Positions 49,662-58,742 are shown, counted from the stretch's first letter. The stretch is 64,000 nt of DNA from Nocardia sp. BSTN01 (GCF_015354405.1 NZ_JADKYP010000022.1:1-64000), one strand, 5' to 3'. A program made the numbers and translations. The notes: a model not told the origin generated them from the letters alone.

Positions 49662-51407
49662 GTGACTACAGCACCATCTCGCGGCGCCGCCGAGATCGAA
49701 GCCGTAAGGCCTTATCCCCGGCGGATCGCCCCGAAGGGTTCGCAGATCTGGACGATCGTCACGACGACCGATCCGAAGCTGCTCGGCATGATGTACATCG
49801 TCAGCTCGATGGCGTTCTTCCTCGTCGGCGGGCTGATGGCATTGCTGATGCGGTCCGAACTCGCCCGCCCGGGCCTGCAGTTCCTGTCGCCGGAGCAGTT
49901 CAATCAGCTGTTCACCATGCACGGCACCCTGATGCTGCTGTTCTATGCCACGCCCATCGTGTTCGGCTTCGCCAACTGCATCCTGCCGTTGCAGATCGGC
50001 GCGCCCGATGTGGCGTTCCCGCGACTGAACGCGCTCAGCTACTGGCTCTATCTCTTCGGCGCCTCGATGGCCACCGCCGGATTCGTCACTCCCGGCGGCG
50101 CCGCGGACTTCGGCTGGACCGCCTACACCCCGCTGTCGGACGTGGTGCACTCCCCCGGCGTCGGCTGCGACATGTGGATTCTGGGTCTGGCCGTCTCCGG
50201 TCTGGGCACCATTCTCGGTGCGGTCAATATGCTCACCACCGTGGTCGTGCTGCGCGCGCCGGGGATGACCCTGTTCCGGATGCCGCTGTTCACCTGGAAC
50301 ATCGTGGTCACCAGCGTACTGGTCCTGCTGGCCTTCCCGATCCTCACCGCGGCGCTCATGGCGCTGGCCTACGACCGTCATCTCGGTGGCCACATCTACG
50401 ATCCCGCCACCGGCGGCAACCTGCTCTACCAGCATCTGTTCTGGTACTTCGGCCATCCCGAGGTGTACATCATCGCGCTGCCGTTCTTCGGCATCGTCAC
50501 CGAGATCTTCCCGGTGTTCAGCCGCAAACCGGTATTCGGCTACACCGCGCTGGTCTACGCCACGATGAGTATCGGGGCGCTGTCGGTGGCGGTGTGGGCG
50601 CACCACATGTTCGCCACCGGAGCCGTGCTGCTGCCCTACTTCTCGTTCATGACCTTCATGATCGCCGTCCCGACCGGAGTGAAGTTCTTCAACTGGATCG
50701 GCACCATGTGGAAGGGGCAGCTGACGTTCGAGACGCCGATGCTGTGGGCGCTGGGGTTCCTGGTCACCTTCCTGTTCGGCGGCCTGTCGGGTGTCATCCT
50801 CGCCAGCCCGCCGCTGGACTTCCACGTCACCGACACGTATTTCGTTGTGGCGCACTTCCATTACGTGTTGTTCGGGACGATCGTGTTCGCGACCTTCGGC
50901 GGTATCTACTTCTGGTTCCCGAAGATGACCGGCCGGCTGCTCGACGAGCGGCTCGGCAAGATCCACTTCTGGACCACCTTCCTGGGTTTCCACACCACCT
51001 TCCTGGTGCAGCACTGGCTGGGAAACGAAGGGATGCCGCGCCGCTACGCCGACTATCTGCCCTCCGACGGTTTCACCGCACTCAACACCGTGTCCACCAT
51101 CGGCTCGTTCATCCTCGGCTTCTCGATGATCACCTTCGTCTGGAATGTGTTCCGCAGTTACCGCTACGGCGAGGTCGTCACGGTGGATGATCCGTGGGGG
51201 TACGGCAATTCGCTGGAATGGGCGACGACCTGCCCGCCGCCGCGGCACAACTTCTACGAACTGCCCCGGATCCGTTCGGAGCGACCGGCATTCGAGTTGC
51301 ACTATCCGCACATGATCGATCGCCTGCGCGCCGAATCGCATATCGGCTGGGGCGCCCCGCATGCGGATGTCGAGGAGACCGCGGCGGCCGAACCGGAACG
51401 GGCCTAG
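49662..51407 (+). CDS. ctaD: Cytochrome c oxidase subunit I (aa3-type)
   Basis: The product is 581 residues with 12 hydrophobic helices and heme-copper ligands: [13 protein letters not shown] (low-spin heme His), the CuB site [13 protein letters not shown] with the following YGY-type tyrosine, WAHHMFATG, and the heme a3/a pair in [15 protein letters not shown]. It is the catalytic subunit of the respiratory oxidase in the plasma membrane. GTG start with GAGGAGGA. No ctaC, ctaE or qcr genes adjoin; actinobacteria often keep ctaD apart, and may hold extra copies. The 3' end overlaps the convergent YidC-like gene by 4 bp. Confidence 0.94.
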   Translation: MTTAPSRGAAEIEAVRPYPRRIAPKGSQIWTIVTTTDPKLLGMMYIVSSMAFFLVGGLMALLMRSELARPGLQFLSPEQFNQLFTMHGTLMLLFYATPIVFGFANCILPLQIGAPDVAFPRLNALSYWLYLFGASMATAGFVTPGGAADFGWTAYTPLSDVVHSPGVGCDMWILGLAVSGLGTILGAVNMLTTVVVLRAPGMTLFRMPLFTWNIVVTSVLVLLAFPILTAALMALAYDRHLGGHIYDPATGGNLLYQHLFWYFGHPEVYIIALPFFGIVTEIFPVFSRKPVFGYTALVYATMSIGALSVAVWAHHMFATGAVLLPYFSFMTFMIAVPTGVKFFNWIGTMWKGQLTFETPMLWALGFLVTFLFGGLSGVILASPPLDFHVTDTYFVVAHFHYVLFGTIVFATFGGIYFWFPKMTGRLLDERLGKIHFWTTFLGFHTTFLVQHWLGNEGMPRRYADYLPSDGFTALNTVSTIGSFILGFSMITFVWNVFRSYRYGEVVTVDDPWGYGNSLEWATTCPPPRHNFYELPRIRSERPAFELHYPHMIDRLRAESHIGWGAPHADVEETAAAEPERA

Positions 51408-52237
51408 ATCGTCGGGACTGCCGGTGGCGGTAGGGGTTCCAGCGGGCCGAGCCTGCGATGGACCACATGCTGCTGCACGAAGGTCCAGGTGTTGCTGGTC
51501 GCGAAGTAGACCAGAATGCCGATCGGCATCACCAGGCCGGCGACCAGTGTGCCGAGCGGGAACAGCCACAGCGTCATCGCGTTGATGAGCCGCATCTGCG
51601 CAGTGGTCTCGAACTGGCGGGCGATCGACGCCCGCGCGGTGCAGTGGGTCGCGACGGCCGCGATCAGCACCAGCGGGAGCGCCACCACGGCCACCGACGC
51701 GACCGAATCGGTGGAGGTGAGCGTCGCCGACAGCGGCGCGCCGAACAGGTCGGCGTGCAGGAACGACCGCACCTGTTCCGGTGCGAACACGTAATTCGCG
51801 GTGTCGGCGTTCTGCGCCGCCGTCATCGCGGTGGAACTGCCGAGGAACGGCACATGCGAGACCGCGGTGCGGTCGAAGGAATGCAGCACGTGCAGCAGTC
51901 CCAGGAACATCAGCAACTGCGCGAGCACCGGCAGGCAGCCGCTGAGCACGTTGAAGTTGTGCTGCTGCTGCAATTTCCGGGTTTCCACGGCCAGCCGCTC
52001 GCGGTCGTCGCCGCATTCGGCACGCAACTGCCGCATCTTCGGTTGCAGCACGGCCATGGTGCGTGAGAAGCGGACCTGAGCCAGGAACGGCCGATACAGG
52101 ACGGCGCGCAGGGTCACCACCAGCATGACGATCGCCAGGGCCCAGGACAGGCCGCTCGCGGCGCCGAACGGGACGGCGAATCCGGTGTGCCACAGCCAGA
52201 GAACGGCGGCGACCGGGTAGTACACGAAATCGAGCAT
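51404..52237 (-). CDS. YidC/Oxa1-family membrane insertase paralogue
   Basis: The product is 277 residues with five hydrophobic segments. The Oxa1 core is shown by [57 protein letters not shown] and the last helices ending [26 protein letters not shown]. The positively charged arginine in the first core helix (TLRAV) is retained. The primary yidC of actinobacteria lies by rnpA and dnaA; this copy is elsewhere and accompanied by a DUF6412 gene, so it is an accessory insertase. The ATG has GTGAGGTGAT upstream. Confidence 0.9.
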   Translation of the reverse strand: MLDFVYYPVAAVLWLWHTGFAVPFGAASGLSWALAIVMLVVTLRAVLYRPFLAQVRFSRTMAVLQPKMRQLRAECGDDRERLAVETRKLQQQHNFNVLSGCLPVLAQLLMFLGLLHVLHSFDRTAVSHVPFLGSSTAMTAAQNADTANYVFAPEQVRSFLHADLFGAPLSATLTSTDSVASVAVVALPLVLIAAVATHCTARASIARQFETTAQMRLINAMTLWLFPLGTLVAGLVMPIGILVYFATSNTWTFVQQHVVHRRLGPLEPLPPPAVPTI

Positions 52238-52350
52238 GGGATATCACCTCACTTCGAGGCACCCGTGAAGGTACGGGCGAGTGAACGGGGTCGGCCGAGG
52301 AGCCGCGCGTTCACTGCGGCCGGCGAGAGCACCGGCGTGGTGACGCGCGA

Positions 52351-52647
52351 TCAGCTCCGGTGACCCGGCGCCCTGGGCCGCACCCGGCCCGCCGTATCCG
52401 GATTGCTCTGTCGGAGAAAGGAACCCCGTCGCCGCTGCTGCGCGGAGCCGGGTGGGCCACTGTGGACCGCGACCCGCGCCGGCCGCATCCGGCCGGAACA
52501 GGCGGCGACCACCGCCAAGGCGAGAATCGCCGCGGCTCCGACCGCCAGCAGCGAATTCGGTTCGCCCGCAGGCACAACCGTGACGGCGACGATGGACAGC
52601 GCGACGGCGCACAGCATCAGCGCCGCCGAACGGATCCTCATCACCAT
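52351..52647 (-). CDS. DUF6412-like small membrane protein
   Basis: The product is 98 residues with two hydrophobic segments (about 8-26 and 33-50) and a basic C-terminal tail ending in RQSNPDTAGRVRPRAPG, a pattern I recall from the DUF6412 family encoded beside YidC paralogues in Streptomyces and Nocardia. Function is unknown; assistance to the neighbouring insertase is a guess from synteny. It starts at ATG 52647 (a second ATG is two codons later) and ends 113 bp before the yidC-like start. Confidence 0.65.
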   Translation of the reverse strand: MVMRIRSAALMLCAVALSIVAVTVVPAGEPNSLLAVGAAAILALAVVAACSGRMRPARVAVHSGPPGSAQQRRRGSFLRQSNPDTAGRVRPRAPGHRS

Positions 52648-52748
52648 GCCGATCAGGGTACCGAACGTCCACGCCCGCCGAGCTCAGCCGACGACCTCAT
52701 GTCCGGACGCGGGACCGCGGACCGACCCACGCAAAACGCCCACGGCAA

Positions 52749-52762
52749 ACCAAGCGCTTGCT
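52749..52762. promoter_or_regulatory. KstR2-like operator
   Basis: ACCAAGCGCTTGCT matches the published KstR2 consensus AnCAAGnnCTTGnT at every fixed position. It overlaps a possible -10 (TAGTCT, 52762-52767) and ends 12 bp before the ATG at 52775, where bound repressor would block transcription. KstR2 controls late steroid (HIP) degradation in mycobacteria and rhodococci. Confidence 0.65.
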
Positions 52763-52774
52763 AGTCTCGGTGAG

Positions 52775-53869
52775 ATGATCTCGACGATCGTCTGGGGCAC
52801 GGGCAATGTCGGCCGTGCCGCGATCCGCGCCGTGCACGCACACCCCGAACTGGAATTGACCGGGGTGCTGGTGCACGATCCGGCGAAGGTCGGGCGCGAT
52901 GCGGGCCGGCTGGCCGGACTCGACCACGACTTCGGCGTCACGGCCTCGGCCGATGTCGACGCCCTACTGGCGCGCCATCCCCGGGCGGTCGTGTACGCCG
53001 CGTCCGGCGATATCCGGCCCGACGACGCACTGCGCGATATCGTCACCGCGATCCGGGCCGGCGCGGTGGTCGTCACGCCCGCGCTGTACGCGCTCTACGA
53101 TCCCCGCAACGCCCCCGCCGAAGTACGCGAGCCGGTGCGGGCGGCGATCGCGGCGGGCGGCGGCTCGCTGTTCGTCTCCGGTATCGACCCCGGGTGGGGT
53201 AACGACGTGCTGCCACTGCTCGTGAGCGGGCTGGGGCACCGGGTGGACACGATCCGCTGTCAGGAGATCTTCGACTATTCCACCTACGATCAGCCGGATT
53301 CGGTGCGTTACCTGGTCGGGATGGGCCAGCCGATGGACTACGAACCGCCGATGACCGCGCCCGGTGTCCCGACCATGGTGTGGGGCGGGCAGATTCGGCT
53401 GATGGCACGCGCCCTGGGCGCCGAACTCGACGGAATCCGCGAGACGCTGGACCGGCGCGCCCTCGACACCACGGTGACCACCGCGGCGATGGGTGACTTC
53501 GAGGCGGGCACCCAGGGCGCGGTGCGGTTCGAGGTGCAGGGCATGGTCGGCGGCCGGCCGCGCATCGTGATCGAACACGTCACCCGCATCCATCCCGACT
53601 GCGCAGGCGACTGGCCGCGGCCGCCCGACGGTGCGGGCGCGCATCGCATCATCGTGGAGGGCGATCCGCGCATCGAGGTGACCGTCGAGGCCGAGACCGA
53701 GGGCGGTAACCGGGCCGCCGGCGGAAATGCCACGGCCGTCGGCAGATTGGTCAATGCCATCGACTGGCTGGCCGCGGCCGAGCCCGGTCTCTACGACGCC
53801 CTCGACGTCCCCTTGCGCCCCGCCGTCGGCAGATTCGCGAGCGCCCCATCCGAAAGGACACCGCAATGA
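52775..53869 (+). CDS. DapB-like NAD(P)-binding oxidoreductase
   Basis: The product is 364 residues. The N-terminus is a Rossmann domain (ISTIVWGTGNVGRAAIRAV, then LVHDPAKVGRDAG) of the dihydrodipicolinate-reductase type found in many mycobacterial proteins; the C-terminal part (SGIDPGWGNDVLPLLVSG, FEVQGMVGGRPRIVIEHVTRIH) is characteristic of that uncharacterised actinobacterial group rather than true DapB. It probably reduces or oxidises a small acid or amide intermediate. The promoter is close to the ATG and a KstR2 box overlaps it. The stop overlaps the next gene as ATGA. Confidence 0.87.
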   Translation: MISTIVWGTGNVGRAAIRAVHAHPELELTGVLVHDPAKVGRDAGRLAGLDHDFGVTASADVDALLARHPRAVVYAASGDIRPDDALRDIVTAIRAGAVVVTPALYALYDPRNAPAEVREPVRAAIAAGGGSLFVSGIDPGWGNDVLPLLVSGLGHRVDTIRCQEIFDYSTYDQPDSVRYLVGMGQPMDYEPPMTAPGVPTMVWGGQIRLMARALGAELDGIRETLDRRALDTTVTTAAMGDFEAGTQGAVRFEVQGMVGGRPRIVIEHVTRIHPDCAGDWPRPPDGAGAHRIIVEGDPRIEVTVEAETEGGNRAAGGNATAVGRLVNAIDWLAAAEPGLYDALDVPLRPAVGRFASAPSERTPQ

Positions 53870-54345
53870 ACATCGATATCCCCGAGGGGAAGGATCCGAT
53901 CGGCTACGTCTGGGGTGAGATGGTGCCGGGTATCGGGCCCGCCGCCTCGAAGTTGTCGCTGGCGGTCTACTCGCACAGCACCCTCGGACTGCGTGAGTTC
54001 GAGGCGGCGCGGCTGCGGATCGCCCAGATCAACGGTTGCCTGTTCTGTCAGGACTGGCGCACCGAACGCGACGGGCAGAAGGTCGAAGTCGGTTTCGACC
54101 AGGCTGTCACCGAGTGGCGCACCACCGATTCGTTCGACGATCGGACCCGGCTGGCCGCCGAATACGCCGAACGCTACGTGCTCGATCACCACAACCTGGA
54201 CGACGAGTTCTGGACCCGGATGCGGGCGCACTACAGTCAGGCCGAAATCGTCGAGTTGAGCATGTGCATCGGCTCGTGGCTGGCGTTCGGCCGGCTCAAC
54301 CGCGTGCTGGGACTCGACACCGTGTGCGTGCTACCGGGCCACTGA
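53866..54345 (+). CDS. Carboxymuconolactone decarboxylase / AhpD-fold protein
   Basis: The product is 159 residues, all-helical, with the AhpD-type motif INGCLFCQDW (Cys58-x2-Cys61) and the downstream helix LDDEFWTRMRAHYSQAEIVELSMCIGSW. CMD-family proteins are decarboxylases or thiol peroxidase-like reductases; the CxxC favours redox or thiol chemistry. It is coupled to the DapB-like gene under the same KstR2-like box, so a shared catabolic role is likely. The substrate is unknown. Confidence 0.88.
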   Translation: MNIDIPEGKDPIGYVWGEMVPGIGPAASKLSLAVYSHSTLGLREFEAARLRIAQINGCLFCQDWRTERDGQKVEVGFDQAVTEWRTTDSFDDRTRLAAEYAERYVLDHHNLDDEFWTRMRAHYSQAEIVELSMCIGSWLAFGRLNRVLGLDTVCVLPGH

Positions 54346-54348
54346 CCG

Positions 54349-54366
54349 CTGCTCCTGCGTGAGCAG
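54349..54366. terminator. Short hairpin between convergent genes
   Basis: CTGCTC and GAGCAG form a 6-bp stem around a 6-base loop in the 26-bp gap between the CMD gene and the Mce-associated gene. It may end both transcripts; the stem is short and lacks a T-run. Confidence 0.4.
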
Positions 54367-54371
54367 GGCTG

Positions 54372-55013
54372 TCACTGCTTGGGCAGGGCCCCGGCCATTC
54401 CGCCGACATCGGTCACCTTCCAGCCGCTGCTCGGATCGATGTCGACCGTGTAGGTGACGGTGGTCTGCGCACCCTGTGGCGTCTGCGCGCTGGTGGAGGT
54501 GACGTCGAGGAAGACGTCGACCTTGTAGACGCCGTTCTCGGCGCTCATCACCTTGGCGGCGATCGGATTCGCCGACGAGGTCCACTTCAGCGGGACCAGG
54601 ATCTCCTGCAGCTTCGGTGCGGTGGCGTCGAATTTCTGCGCCAGTTGCGACGAGGTGCCGGCCTTCAGTTTGCCGATCCACGCGCCGACGTTCCGGTAGT
54701 CGATATTCGAGGCGCCGACCGCGTAATCGGTGGCGACCTGTTCGGCGTGCTGCTGCGCCGCCGCCCGGTCGTCGCGGTCGTGCAGATCGCCGCGCGCCGA
54801 CAGCCACAGCGATCCGAAGACCGCGGCCGACGCGATCAGTGCCATTCCGGCCGCCGCGGTGACGACGGTGGAGAGCCGGATCGATAGAGTGCGAGGCACT
54901 TTCGCGGTCGTCGCCCCGGTCTCGGGGGTGGCGGACTCGGTGGTGACAGGCAGGGAGGACTCGGCCTCCGCGTCGACTGCCCGCTTCGGTTCGGTACCAG
55001 TGTCGTTCGACAT
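54372..55013 (-). CDS. Mce-associated membrane protein (Mas-type)
   Basis: The product is 213 residues. A 45-residue charged cytoplasmic segment precedes one membrane helix (TVVTAAAGMALIASAAVFGSLWLSA), then an extracytoplasmic domain with YAVGASNIDYRNVGAWIGKLKAG, SSANPIAAKVMSAENGVYKVDVFLDV and TVTYTVDIDPSSGWKVTDVGG. This is the layout of Mas/MCE-associated proteins, which lie at the 3' end of mce operons and support Mce lipid transporters. AAGGAGGA precedes the ATG. It follows the mceF-type gene by 22 bp. Confidence 0.88.
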   Translation of the reverse strand: MSNDTGTEPKRAVDAEAESSLPVTTESATPETGATTAKVPRTLSIRLSTVVTAAAGMALIASAAVFGSLWLSARGDLHDRDDRAAAQQHAEQVATDYAVGASNIDYRNVGAWIGKLKAGTSSQLAQKFDATAPKLQEILVPLKWTSSANPIAAKVMSAENGVYKVDVFLDVTSTSAQTPQGAQTTVTYTVDIDPSSGWKVTDVGGMAGALPKQ

Positions 55014-55035
55014 GGCGTCCTCCTTCTCGGTCGTA

Positions 55036-55992
55036 CTACTTGACATTGATCCGCACCCGCACGGTTCCGTCGGTGCCCACATCGTCGAGGGCCTGCGTGA
55101 TCAGACTGGAGATGTCGATGCGCGGCGCGGCGTTCGTGGTCGCCTCCGTGAGTGGCGCGAGCGCCGGCCCCAGGGACTTCAGCTCCGGGCCGAGTTCGGC
55201 CAGCCGGTCGGTCAGCTTCGCCAGGAACGGCGCCAGACCGTTGCCCTCGGTGTAGCTTCCGGCGGGGCGCGCGTCCACCATCCGGCCCACCGCCGCGACC
55301 AGATCGTTCAGGGCGTGGGTGAACCGCACGAATGCCGGCGCGGCCGTAGCGGTGGCTGGACCGGCCCACTCGATGTCGGCCGCCGCGGCCTGAAAGCTGT
55401 TGAGGAGATCCGCGATCCGCGGGCTGCGGCTCATGATCGCGGCCGCCAGCAGATCTCCGGATCGGGTGAGATTCGGAATCGCGGCGTCGGTGCCGTTCAG
55501 CGCGGAGCTCGCGGTGGTTACCAGCGTGCCCACCACCCCGGGATCGAGCTGGTTCATGGTCTCGGTGACCATCCGCGCGACGTCCGGAATCGACAGCGGC
55601 ATGCGCACATTCGACGTTTCCAGACACTGGCCGTCGTGCAGGTACGGCCCGTTGCCGGTGACGGGCCGGAATTCGACATACGGTTCGCCGAGGGCCGACA
55701 GATGTTCGATGGTCACCGTGCTGTCGGCCGGCACCCGTTTGTCCGCGGCCAGCCGCATGCCGACCTCGACACCGGCGGCGGTATGACGCACGGCGGTCAC
55801 CCGGCCGACCTCGAGCCCGGTGAGCAGCACAGGCGATCCGACCCCCAGCCCCCCGGAATCCGTCAGCACCATAGTGGTTCGGTTGTAGTCGGCGAAGGGA
55901 TCGGCGCGGACGACGCCGAAGGTCAGATAGCTCGCTCCCAGGACGGTGATCGCGACGATGCCGCCCAACGAGGTCAGCGCACCCCACCTCAT
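55036..55992 (-). CDS. Mce-family protein (MceF position)
   Basis: The product is 318 residues. An N-terminal membrane anchor (GGIVAITVLGASYLTFGVV) is followed by the MlaD/MCE domain (NRTTMVLTDSGGLGVGSPVLLTGLEVGRVTAV through DSTVTIEHLSALGEPYVEF), then a helical tail. It is shorter than many MceF proteins, which run past 400 residues. Mce proteins form hexameric tunnels that carry lipids across the cell envelope. It overlaps the lipoprotein gene as ATGA. The canonical yrbE permease and mceA-C genes are missing from this locus. Confidence 0.9.
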   Translation of the reverse strand: MRWGALTSLGGIVAITVLGASYLTFGVVRADPFADYNRTTMVLTDSGGLGVGSPVLLTGLEVGRVTAVRHTAAGVEVGMRLAADKRVPADSTVTIEHLSALGEPYVEFRPVTGNGPYLHDGQCLETSNVRMPLSIPDVARMVTETMNQLDPGVVGTLVTTASSALNGTDAAIPNLTRSGDLLAAAIMSRSPRIADLLNSFQAAAADIEWAGPATATAAPAFVRFTHALNDLVAAVGRMVDARPAGSYTEGNGLAPFLAKLTDRLAELGPELKSLGPALAPLTEATTNAAPRIDISSLITQALDDVGTDGTVRVRINVK

Positions 55993-57050
55993 CGCACCAC
56001 TCCGATCATCCGCAGGGTCGCCAGGATGCGGTCGGTCTGCTGATCGGGCGGCACGTCCGCCGACGCGTCCGAGCGCACGCCGACGATGTTCACCTTCGGC
56101 CCGCGCTCGACGAACGGAATCAGCTTGTCGCGCAACAGTTCCACGACGGCCTGCAGATTCGACGGCCGGCTCAGATCCACCGGGCCGGCCGAGAGCAGCA
56201 GCGGCGCGAACGCCTGGGCCGCCCCGTCGGCATCACGCAGCACGGGCCCGAGCCAGGCCAGCGACGCACCCACCGGCCCCAGCCCACCGAAGATCTTCGT
56301 CACGCCCACGATGGAGCCGGTGATGCCGTTCATCTGATCGACCGAGGTACGGCTGAGGATATCGTCGAGTTCCGGCTGAATATCGTGCAGCACCTGCGCG
56401 TTCGTGCCCAGGCCGTTGAGCAGCGCGTCGACGCTGTCCAGGTTGTCCGCCAGATCCGTGGCATCGGTAGCCATGGTGTGCGAGAGCCGGGCGGTCTGCG
56501 CCGGATCCTGCGGCAGCGTGCGATTGAACTGCTCGATGACGTCCTGCAGTTGGGTCACCGCACCGCCCTGGGTGAACGCGGCGATCAACGCCATCGTGTC
56601 CTCCAGTTGCACAGGCGGTTTCGACTGTGCCATCGGAATCGTGGATCCGTCGTGCAGCAGGATGCCGAAACCGTTCGGCGGGGTGGTCAGTGCGACGTGG
56701 ATATCGCCGAGCACCGTGTTCTGCCGCAGCTCGGCGACGGTGGACGCGGGAAGGCGCACGGACTTCGAGATGTCGGCGTCGACCACGACGTAGCCACCGC
56801 GGCCGCCCGCGGCGCCCGGTTTCACGACGGTCACCCCGGAGACCGTGCCGACCTGCGCACCATTGGCCATGATCTTGGCGCGCGCCGGCAGGTTCAGCAC
56901 ATTCGAGAACTCGATGCGCACGCGGTAGGTCGGGCCGGACACCGTGGTTCCCGGCACCGGTACCGACGACGGGTCGAACGCGCATCCGGCGGCCGACAGC
57001 GCGGCCGTCACGACGATCGCCGAGCCGAGCGTGAATCGCCGAAACCTCAT
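55989..57050 (-). CDS. Mce-family lipoprotein (MceE/LprK position)
   Basis: The product is 353 residues. The signal peptide ends in a lipobox (ALSAAGC, Cys23), so it is a lipoprotein. The MCE domain follows (TYRVRIEFSNVLNLPARAKIMANGAQVGTVSGV, through TVAELRQNTVLGDIHVALT), then a helical tail with IVGVTKIFGGLGPVG and the end LRMIGVVR. In complete mce operons this is the fifth mce gene. The ATG at 57050 overlaps the upstream chimeric gene stop as ATGA. It depends on Mce partners that are not encoded here. Confidence 0.92.
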   Translation of the reverse strand: MRFRRFTLGSAIVVTAALSAAGCAFDPSSVPVPGTTVSGPTYRVRIEFSNVLNLPARAKIMANGAQVGTVSGVTVVKPGAAGGRGGYVVVDADISKSVRLPASTVAELRQNTVLGDIHVALTTPPNGFGILLHDGSTIPMAQSKPPVQLEDTMALIAAFTQGGAVTQLQDVIEQFNRTLPQDPAQTARLSHTMATDATDLADNLDSVDALLNGLGTNAQVLHDIQPELDDILSRTSVDQMNGITGSIVGVTKIFGGLGPVGASLAWLGPVLRDADGAAQAFAPLLLSAGPVDLSRPSNLQAVVELLRDKLIPFVERGPKVNIVGVRSDASADVPPDQQTDRILATLRMIGVVR

Positions 57051-58168
57051 CGCGCACCTGCCAATCCGAATATCAGGGCCGCCATGTCCACCTTCGCCAG
57101 ACCGTCGGCCGCGGTGCAGCGTCCGGGGGCGAGGGCGTCGATCGCGGCGCACACCTGGTCAGCGTGGTCCTGCGCAATCGCCACCTTCGGCGGGGCGTAG
57201 CCGATGCCGGAGTCGCCGACCGTGTGCACGGCCTGGGCCAGAACCGGTGTCAGCGAGATCATCTGGGCCAGCGAGCCCACATTCGCCCGCAGGAATTTCA
57301 CCAGCGGCACGGTGTCGTCGAGGGCGCGCATGATCGGATCGCCGAACAGGGTGGTGATGTCGTTGAGCATCGGCAGCACCTGACCGAGGCCGTCGAACAG
57401 CGCGGCGCCGGGCCGCAGCAGATCCTCGGTGGCCTGGTCCAGCACCGGGCCCAGGCGGGTGAGCATCATCTTCAGCTCACCCCAGTGCGCCTCCACATCC
57501 TTGGACACCGAGGCGAACGCATCGAAAATGCCTGCCAGATGCGCGATATCGGCGTCCGGCGCGGACAGCGCGGCGCCGAGCTTCCGCACCAGCGCGTTGA
57601 TCTGCGGTCCGGTGCCCGCCGTAGCGTTGTTCAGCGAGGTGAGTCCGCGGGCGAGCGCGTCGGGGTGCGCGGCGTCGGGGCCCTGGATCTGCGACGACAG
57701 CTGGGCCAGCGCGTTCAGGGTGTCGCTGATGCTCTTGGGGGTCAGAGTTCTGGTGAGGCAGTGGGCGGGATCCCAGCGCGCGGTGTCCTTACCACCGGAT
57801 ACCACCGCGAGTTCACGGGAGGCGACGATGCTGTCCGACAGCGTCGTGGCACCGGCGTCGGCGACGACCGCCTGATCGGTGTCGACCTCGACGGTGGTGC
57901 GAAATGCCCTGCCCAGCAACGCGACAGCCCAGATTCGCACACCGAGCCCCGCGACCATGAGCGCGACTCCGGCGATTTGCCAGACGACGTCGTGACCGGC
58001 CGTGAAGCGCAGATCGCTGTCCGCCGGCAGCACGATCGACACCACATTCGCCACCCCGATCGTTGCCGCGACGACAATCATGATGGTGGTACGGGTTCCG
58101 CGGTCGCGAGCGGTGGATCCCTTGCTGCGCAACCGATCCCGGAGCGCCAGTCCGATCTCGAAGATCAA
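57047..58168 (-). CDS. Chimeric gene: methyltransferase-like membrane N-terminus fused to an Mce protein tail
   Basis: The continuous frame encodes 373 residues from a TTG. Residues 1-105 resemble the N-terminal half of isoprenylcysteine-carboxyl-methyltransferase-like proteins: ALRDRLRSKGSTARDRGTR, two or three membrane helices, and AVALLGRAFRTTVEVDTDQAVV, cut just before the expected GPYRxxRHP catalytic region. From about residue 106 it is the C-terminal part of an Mce protein (LTPKSISDTLNALAQLSSQIQGP, MFGDPI-type TTLFGDPIMRALDDTVPLVKFL, YAPPKVAIAQ, QVCAAIDALAPGRC), without the MlaD domain. Both halves are incomplete, so a deletion fused them. It is followed by mceE- and mceF-type genes with ATGA coupling. 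Confidence 0.7.
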   Translation of the reverse strand: MIFEIGLALRDRLRSKGSTARDRGTRTTIMIVVAATIGVANVVSIVLPADSDLRFTAGHDVVWQIAGVALMVAGLGVRIWAVALLGRAFRTTVEVDTDQAVVADAGATTLSDSIVASRELAVVSGGKDTARWDPAHCLTRTLTPKSISDTLNALAQLSSQIQGPDAAHPDALARGLTSLNNATAGTGPQINALVRKLGAALSAPDADIAHLAGIFDAFASVSKDVEAHWGELKMMLTRLGPVLDQATEDLLRPGAALFDGLGQVLPMLNDITTLFGDPIMRALDDTVPLVKFLRANVGSLAQMISLTPVLAQAVHTVGDSGIGYAPPKVAIAQDHADQVCAAIDALAPGRCTAADGLAKVDMAALIFGLAGAR

Positions 58169-58201
58169 CCAGATTCACGTCGTCACCACGGCGGCGTTCA
58201 C
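57866..58201 (-). pseudogene. Remnant of an isoprenylcysteine-methyltransferase-like gene with nonsense codon
   Basis: A GTG at 58201 with GGGAGGG six bases upstream begins VNAAVVTT, then an in-frame TGA (58175-58177) where a tryptophan codon would restore TT-W-IWLIFEIGLALRDRL, a normal start for this family. Downstream the reading frame continues into the chimeric gene and loses the catalytic half near 57860. Loss of the 3' half plus a premature stop indicates a decayed gene. The right boundary is approximate. Confidence 0.6.
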
Positions 58202-58307
58202 GACGACCCTCCCACGGCCTCGCGGCGGACCGGATATCCGCCGGGACCGAATAGACCACCGCGGCCACGTCCGGCACATCGGGAAGGTCCCCGAGATCTT
58301 CCCCGAT

Positions 58308-58742
58308 TCAGTCCAGGAGTTTGCCCAGAACCGGAAGGGACGCCGCCAGTTGCCGCTGTTCGGCGGGAGTCAGGCGAGCGGCGATCAGTTCGGCCAGGTG
58401 GCCGTAACCGGCCTCGCGCCGTTCGGACAACAGGTCCCGCCCGGCGTCGGTGATGTGCAACCGCTTGCGCCGCTGATCGTCGGGATCGGGTGTGCGCCTC
58501 AGCAGTCCCCGGTCTTCGAGGGCGGAGACCGCCACCGCGACGGTCTGATGGCGGATCTTGTCGGCCCGCGCCAGATCGGCCACCGTGGCCGGCCCCTCAC
58601 GGTCGAGCCGCTTGAGAATCGACAACTGCGACAACGAGATACGGCGCGCCGGTGAGGCCGAGCGCATGCGCCGCACGAGTGCGCCGACCACACTCTGCAA
58701 CTCCTCGGCGATCGCCTCCCGATTGTTCGTCGCGTCGTCCAC
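58308..58742 (-). CDS. MarR-family regulator
   Basis: The product is 144 residues, a compact MarR: helix VVGALVRRMRSASPARRISLSQLSILKRL, recognition segment ATVADLARADKIRHQTVAVAVSALEDRGLLRR, wing DPDDQRRKRLHITDAGRDL and a dimerisation helix at the C-terminus. The start is GTG at 58742, with no clear ribosome-binding site, and a TAGATT hexamer 7 bases upstream, so the transcript may be leaderless. A 28-bp near-perfect palindrome lies 12 bp upstream, shared with the divergent esterase gene. Confidence 0.9.
   Translation of the reverse strand: MDDATNNREAIAEELQSVVGALVRRMRSASPARRISLSQLSILKRLDREGPATVADLARADKIRHQTVAVAVSALEDRGLLRRTPDPDDQRRKRLHITDAGRDLLSERREAGYGHLAELIAARLTPAEQRQLAASLPVLGKLLD

Noticed and set aside
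48882-52262. Minus-strand open frame of over 1,100 codons
   Set aside because: It runs antisense to ctaD and out of frame through the Clp and yidC-like genes; composition is that of a shadow.
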